Assembly (NCBI RefSeq): GCF_963169125.1
Contig: NC_084798.1
Location: forward strand, 175,861,980 to 175,925,979
Direction: 5' to 3'
Length of the DNA: 64,000 bases
Origin: Humulus lupulus
Lineage: Eukaryota; Streptophyta; Magnoliopsida; Rosales; Cannabaceae
Each line of letters begins with the position of its first letter. Positions within the stretch are counted from its first letter, which is position 1. Positions 59,207-64,000 of the stretch are shown here, in pieces. The notes beneath the pieces were generated by a model that ran no database searches, was not told where the DNA came from, and saw only the letters and a list, made by a program, of their open reading frames with translations. Both the position numbers and the translations under genes were made by a program.

Positions 59207-62041
59207 TCAAGAAGGAGCAGTTTCCTTGGCCTTCTCAGCATCAGCAACACTAGACCCCTCAGGACGAATAGCATGACTATCCTTCTGAGCAGCCTCGGTA
59301 GCAGCCTCCCGAGCAGCCTCCTCTACCTCAAGCCGAGCATTCCACTTATCTAGGAGCTTTACCTCAAGAGGGCCTAGGAAGCTGGTATCGAGGTCGTCGT
59401 TATTGGCCCATATTCTGTACATTGCCAGATCAACCGCCTGGTCCTTCTTCTCTTTGTACTCGGCAAGGAGGCGAGCCTTTTCACCTTCAATTATATCAAT
59501 AGTGGCGGCCTGGTCTTCTTCGAGCTTTTTATTAGCCTCTTGGAGCCGAGTGTTCTCCTTCTCAAGCTCCGCGAGCCTGACATTCTCCTTCTCAAGCTCC
59601 GCAAGCCTAGCATTCAGCTTCCCAAGCTCGGATGCCTTGGCCTTAAGCTCCTCGGCTCCTGTCTCAAGCTTTGCATTTGCTGCCCTTAGGTCATCACTCA
59701 GTTTGAGTTGAAGATCCTTCGCCTCCTGAGCATAAGACTTGCTCGAATGGATCTCGTTGTTCAACTTATAGTTGAGCTGGGCAGAAACAGCAAGAGTCTG
59801 ACACAAAAAAAAAATCATCATTAACACTCGGACCGTCTATAAATATAGCTAAAGAAAAAAAAAAGGAAAAGTTACCGCGGCGGCAAGCTCGATACTCTTC
59901 TCGTAGAGGGCAGTACAGTCTTGGGCGTTTTTCAAAAATTGCCATTGGGGAGCGTCGAAACTGCTAAAGCTCTGGCCCACTCGGGACAAGACGTCTGAGC
60001 CCAGCGTAGCCCCATGAGATCCAGCAGCATTGTCAATTACATACTCCTCAACGTGAGTAGAAACCGACAGATTGTGAGTTAGAGAAGCAGAAGGCTTTTT
60101 GGGAGGTGGACCGAGTGTCGGGTGAACCAATACAGGAGGTTGAGGATCGGCTATAACGGAGGCACCGACCTATGAAGTCGGCACCGTAGTGGAGCTCGTG
60201 GCAGGCGGAGCCGGGGGAGGAGGTGTATTTTCGGTCCTCTTAAGGACCTTGGTAGGCCGGTCAACCTTTCGCGACCCCCTGGGGTGCTTGCTCCTCTTGG
60301 CACCGCCACTCTCAAGGATATTGTCAAGGTCGGAATCCATAGCACCTGCACAGTTCCAATCGAAGTTAAGCACAGTGCTAACAAACTTGGAAGATATAAA
60401 AAAAAACAAGTAGAGAAAGACCTAACTGGAACTCTCCCCCGAGCTTGGGCTCGGAGACCATGAAATTCCCCTTTCTTCAGAAGAGGCGGGGGGAGTCCTT
60501 CCCTATATGTGGATGTTAACCTCGAAAGGTCCCTATAATCATTGGTTCCATATTGGATGACTATTCCGTTCCATACCTCGTTCAGGCTATACATAGTATC
60601 GTATTTCCCGAGCCAGCTATCGAACCTATGAACCCGTTCATCTACCCAAGTCCACACATAGAAGTGGTTCTTATCGTCCTTGCACAACACTAACCTATCG
60701 GGTTTGTGTTTTAGTAAGGTGGGGGACCACATTTTCGAGCTTAGGATGACTGTACCTTGATCATCCAAGCCCGAGCTCGAGGCTTCATCGTTGGCCTCAT
60801 TCCCTGATTGTGGGCTCCTCCAGCGAACTGTAGGTGGGGGCCTCATCTCTCTTCTCGGGGGAAGGGCGCCTGTTGGCAAGGGCACGAGATCCCAGCGGTC
60901 GTATTTTTTGTTAGACCAGTCCGAGGTGGACTGACCATCTTCCAAGAGCCCACAAGCTCGAAGTTTACCTTCATGCAAAAGGTATGGGAGTGATCTCCTG
61001 CCATAAGGTAGTTGAAGCAGGGTCTCCCTACGCTCCTTCATCTCATCAGAAGGAGTGGGGCGATGATAGTTGGCTGGAAAATAAAATACAACTCAACTAA
61101 GTGCAAGCCTCTAGATAAAAGTTTGAGCACAGAGATAAAGAAAGTTGAGGTACTTACGGATCCGTCTGAAGGAATAGCATTGTGACGGAGACAGGCCATC
61201 CATCCAGAAGAAGGCCTTCTTAAAATCAGGGGGATGGTTGGGAAGATCCTCAAACATATTTTTCTCCTTTGGTTAGCTCGGGAGGTAATAGAAGCCATCT
61301 CCTCCCCGAGCTCGGGAGGGATTGCTTTTCAAACAAAAGAGATACAAGATTTCTTCTGGCGTGGGTCCTTCCCACTTCAGCTCGTTGTAAATCGACTTCA
61401 GGGCAGACAGAACCCTATATGAATTGGTATTAAGCTGGAATGGAGCCAACCCAACGAAGTCCGTGAGGAAAGACTTCAAAGGAAGTAATGCTCCTGCCTT
61501 CATATGCTCCTGGCTCCAAGCCGCATACCTCAGCTTGTTATCAGGATTTCCATCTCCTGGGGCGCGACGGCTTCGCTCTTGGGAGGTAGGAGCTCGGCAC
61601 CTTAAGGAGCCTGACAGTCTGAGACCGTGGAAGGCCAGGATATCATTTATCTGACCTAGCGAGGTAACCGAGCTCCAATAGTGCTCGGCCTCGAAGAACT
61701 CCCTCCTCAGCAGCGAGGTAGAGGGCTCCCCCATTAGTGAGAATTGGAGCTCTCCCGGGTTATTCGCGATGGTCACTTTTAGCCTAGGGTCGAGGGGGAT
61801 CGGCCTGGGCCCTGAATCAGTTTCCGGATAAAGAGCCTCTCAAAGGATTCTCCTCTTCTTTTCTATGACCTCAACGATTTGGCGGTGATAGTGGACTCGG
61901 GTTTCTTCCTGTTCGCGCGCGAGATCGTATTCACGAATCAGATGTTGGTTCCGAGCAAACAGTGATTCTGGGCTCGGAGTTTTTGGCGAGTACGGAATTT
62001 CCAGCAGTGACCCCTAGCATCTTTCCAGATTCTGTGGCATC
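59207..62041 (-). pseudogene. Antisense multi-exon gene of element C
   Basis: Minus strand from an ATG at 62041-62039. Exon 1 (to 61158) contains VTIANNPGELQF and then the gypsy-type transposon-like domain (AAWSQEHMKAGALLPL, TNSYRVLSALKSIY, TPEEILYLFCLKS, GGDGFYYLPS) as in element A. It is followed by an 84-bp intron (donor gtaagt at 61157-61152, acceptor tttccag ending at 61074). Exon 2 (61073 to about 60420) has DKNHFYVWTWVDERVHRFDS. Likely later introns are near 60420-60355 and 59866-59793 (donor ggtaact, acceptor tgtgtcag). The last exon is a long coiled coil (LRAANAKLETGAEELKAKA, repeated LAELEKEN), ending at 59207. Stops in exon 1 at about 62017 and 61839 break this copy. Role unknown; a nuclear or particle-associated function is only a guess. 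Confidence 0.7.
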
Positions 62042-63040
62042 TAGCGAGAAAGAAAAAATGGTGAGGGCCATGCATGCAAGGAGTCAAGAATTATGAGCTT
62101 GCCAAGACAAGCTCGGAAAGTGCTTGGGTACGAAACGAGCTCGATCCTGGAAACCCGATTAAGGGTCAGAATGTGTATTCTACGAGAAAAAGGAGGGGAG
62201 TGGATCTAATTTTTGAGAATCCCAAAATATCAGGGAAAAAGGTGACAGTTATTCAGAAATGGTAGTCTTGGGTATCGTGCATTCTTAAAAACCAAGATTT
62301 TGTACCCGATATCTTGGTGTGCAAGATATGTCTTTTAAATTTTGAAAACCCAGAAAAAAGAGACCTTGTTTGAGCTTGTTCTACATCAAAACTGGATTTG
62401 GAACTAGTGACTTATACCTAGCGCGGAAACTTAAACTTAAATGCCTATCGGTCAAAGCTTCCTAGCATGTCAAACTAAAAAATAAACCAGTACATTCCCA
62501 AAAATAAAAGAACAACACAGACAAAAACTGGCATAAAGGAAAACGAAAAGATCATCAGATACTTACACAATGATGGTGATTGCAGAGAAATCGTTGATTG
62601 AAGGAGAGGCTGCAGGTATAACCTCACGGTCTCGAACAAGCTGGCAGTCCTTTGTTTCTTTGGCTGGGAGAACATGCAAAAGCAAAAAGCTCTCTGGGAT
62701 GGCCTCTGGTTTTGTCTCTTTTCTTTTTTCTCTGATGAGTGTAAAATAAGAGGAAGAAGATGTCCAGGGCCTTATATATAGATAGTAAAAAGTGGTAAAA
62801 AGGGATTAATCTGAGCCATTGGCCAGAATCCTTATAAAATCCGACGGCCAGGGACAAATGACAAGATGGTACCGAAAAGGTGGCAGGTGAACGATCGTGG
62901 GCAGATTTCCAAGGTACTCGAGTACCTTGGATGAACAATACCCAATTGACATGTGTCCACCCTCAAGTATGTGTGACGGTGCAGTTCCCGAAGAAAGTAG
63001 TTCAAAAGTTTCCTTCTCATAGGATTCGAACAAATACTTT
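62042..63040 (-). promoter_or_regulatory. Upstream region of the antisense gene of element C, with TATA box
   Basis: The minus strand reads tctatatataagg at 62783-62771, a good TATA box about 730 bp upstream of the ATG, much the same distance as in element A. No reading frame of note lies between. The plus-strand sequence is part of the element's non-coding 3' region. Confidence 0.5.
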
Positions 63041-63053
63041 TGAGGGGGCAAAA
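63041..63053 (+). other. Polypurine tract of element C
   Basis: tgagggggcaaaa stands directly before the 3' LTR start at 63054. Confidence 0.85.
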
Positions 63054-63849
63054 TGTTACACCCAGATTTCGAGCCTTGAGAGTTGTGATCTCGAAATCTG
63101 GATTCGTCAGGTATGGGATCGCAATATCTAGAAATACCTGTCCGCAACCTAGGCACTAGACCTATAAAGCAGGTGGCAACCTCGAAGATGGTAGCCTCAA
63201 AATCCTCACAAGCTCGAAAGATAGACATCGAAGTACGTCTATTCTCGGATGACCTCGGATCAGGGGTTCCAAGCCTGACATAAGTATGAGCTCGAAGCCG
63301 CATGATCTCGGGGAAAATACTACTACTTGAAAGTCATTAAGAGACCTGGGTTGGCACGGCACTGACGATGTAGATTGATAACTATGAATATCTTAACGAG
63401 TCATTTTGGAGAGACGCAGTCTACATTTATTGTTGTAACTTCCCTATAATAAAGGGGTATTTATTATTCTGTTATACGCCCCCTGGTCTTCAGGGGACGT
63501 TTCCGTGTAAATAGGAAATAATGCATTTAATATCATTATTTCAATTGATTTAGAGAATATCTTTCCGAAATGTTCGGGAATGAATTCTGCAACCATCTCT
63601 ATAAATAGAGAAGGAATCACCACTTGTAGAGGACAGAAATTTTGTGATCTTGAGAGAAACTCTGGAGAATTCATTCTTGAAGAATTTCCAGAAATCATCT
63701 TAAGTTCTAATAACAAAGACTCGTGGACTAGGCAGAGTTAACTGTTGAACCACGTAAAAAATCCTGTTTGTCTTATTGTATTTTTCTAGCCATAACTATT
63801 TATTGTTTTCATGCTCTTTATTCATTGTTGACGAAAAACGGCGTCAACA
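63054..63849 (+). repeat. 3' LTR of element C (796 bp)
   Basis: It aligns with the 5' LTR over its full length with roughly 40 substitutions and a 2-bp indel, and ends GCGTCAACA before the gtgct duplication. Confidence 0.93.
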
Positions 63850-63854
63850 GTGCT

Positions 63855-64000
63855 TAAATGCTTAAATAGGATAGAAATGATTTATCTGCATGCCTTATTA
63901 GGTAGCATGAGATATACTGATAGGGCCTGGCCCTTGACTGCTGCATGATGAACAAGAACATGCTTATTCGCATTGATATTGCTTGTGAATGCAAAGGAAC
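63855..64000 (+). other. Leader of element L, continuation
   Basis: This is the sequence beyond the target duplication of element C. It is the right part of the untranslated leader of element L; no reading frame starts before the window ends. Confidence 0.6.

Larger units (their letters stand above)
51266..63854 (+). mobile_element. Tat-lineage Ty3/gypsy retrotransposon C, nearly full length
   Basis: LTRs at 51271-52069 and 63054-63849 are flanked by gtgct at 51266-51270 and 63850-63854, a perfect 5-bp duplication. The element is 12,579 bp. It has primer site, gag, protease, reverse transcriptase, RNase H, second RNase H, integrase with all three catalytic acids, a 3' UTR and an antisense gene. 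About 40 differences between LTRs by eye (near 5%) indicate an insertion of a few million years at common plant rates. About ten stops or frame changes make it non-autonomous. Confidence 0.93.

Noticed and set aside
1..64000. tRNA, rRNA or organellar insertions
   Set aside because: No cloverleaf with conserved arms, rRNA motif or plastid/mitochondrial gene was recognised while reading; a tRNAscan run would be needed to exclude tRNAs fully.

Overview
This window is nuclear DNA of a flowering plant, probably a eudicot (I cannot name the species). The evidence is one intron-containing phytocyanin gene plus plant-type Ty3/gypsy, Ty1/copia, CACTA, MULE and LINE sequences, most of them nested in one another. 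There is no sign of a bacterial, phage or organellar segment.

Layout. 1-7908: 3' two thirds of a Tat-lineage Ty3/gypsy element (A). It sits inside the pol of a Ty1/copia element (G, 7909-12361), and G in turn sits inside the gag of an older minus-strand Tat element (D, 12362-17013). D's gag is also cut by a copia-type solo LTR (13567-15422). 17014-21733: the only gene-bearing host segment. It has a small Mutator-like MITE, then an apparently intact two-exon phytocyanin gene (18459-20224), then a 5'-truncated LINE. 21734-43484: a decayed copia element (E) expanded to about 21.8 kb by later insertions: a short non-autonomous CACTA element carrying a whole Tat element (B, 23125-33576), a reversed copia fragment (F), an unclassified 1.5 kb insert and a 2.2 kb gypsy solo LTR. 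43485-48718: host DNA with a broken second copy of the phytocyanin gene and its flanks, two fold-back elements, and a MULE fragment with a DUF1985-like domain. 48719-64000: 5' LTR and leader of a long-LTR gypsy element (L) whose leader is split by an almost complete 12.6 kb Tat element (C, 51271-63849).

How it fits together. The phytocyanin gene was duplicated in tandem, and the two copies are now separated by the copia E nest. The first copy keeps all four copper ligands, a signal peptide and a GPI-type tail. The second has lost exon 1 and the stretch holding two of the ligands. The Tat elements are the most informative repeats. A, B and C carry gag-protease-RT-RNase H-second RNase H (integrase only in C and partly A), then an element-specific tandem array, then a gene on the opposite strand. 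In C that antisense gene has recognisable introns and its own TATA box; in A it also encodes a domain resembling the 'gypsy type transposon' family. All retroelement coding regions are broken by stops, many explicable as C-to-T changes, so none looks autonomous now. All calls come from reading the sequence; no database search was run.
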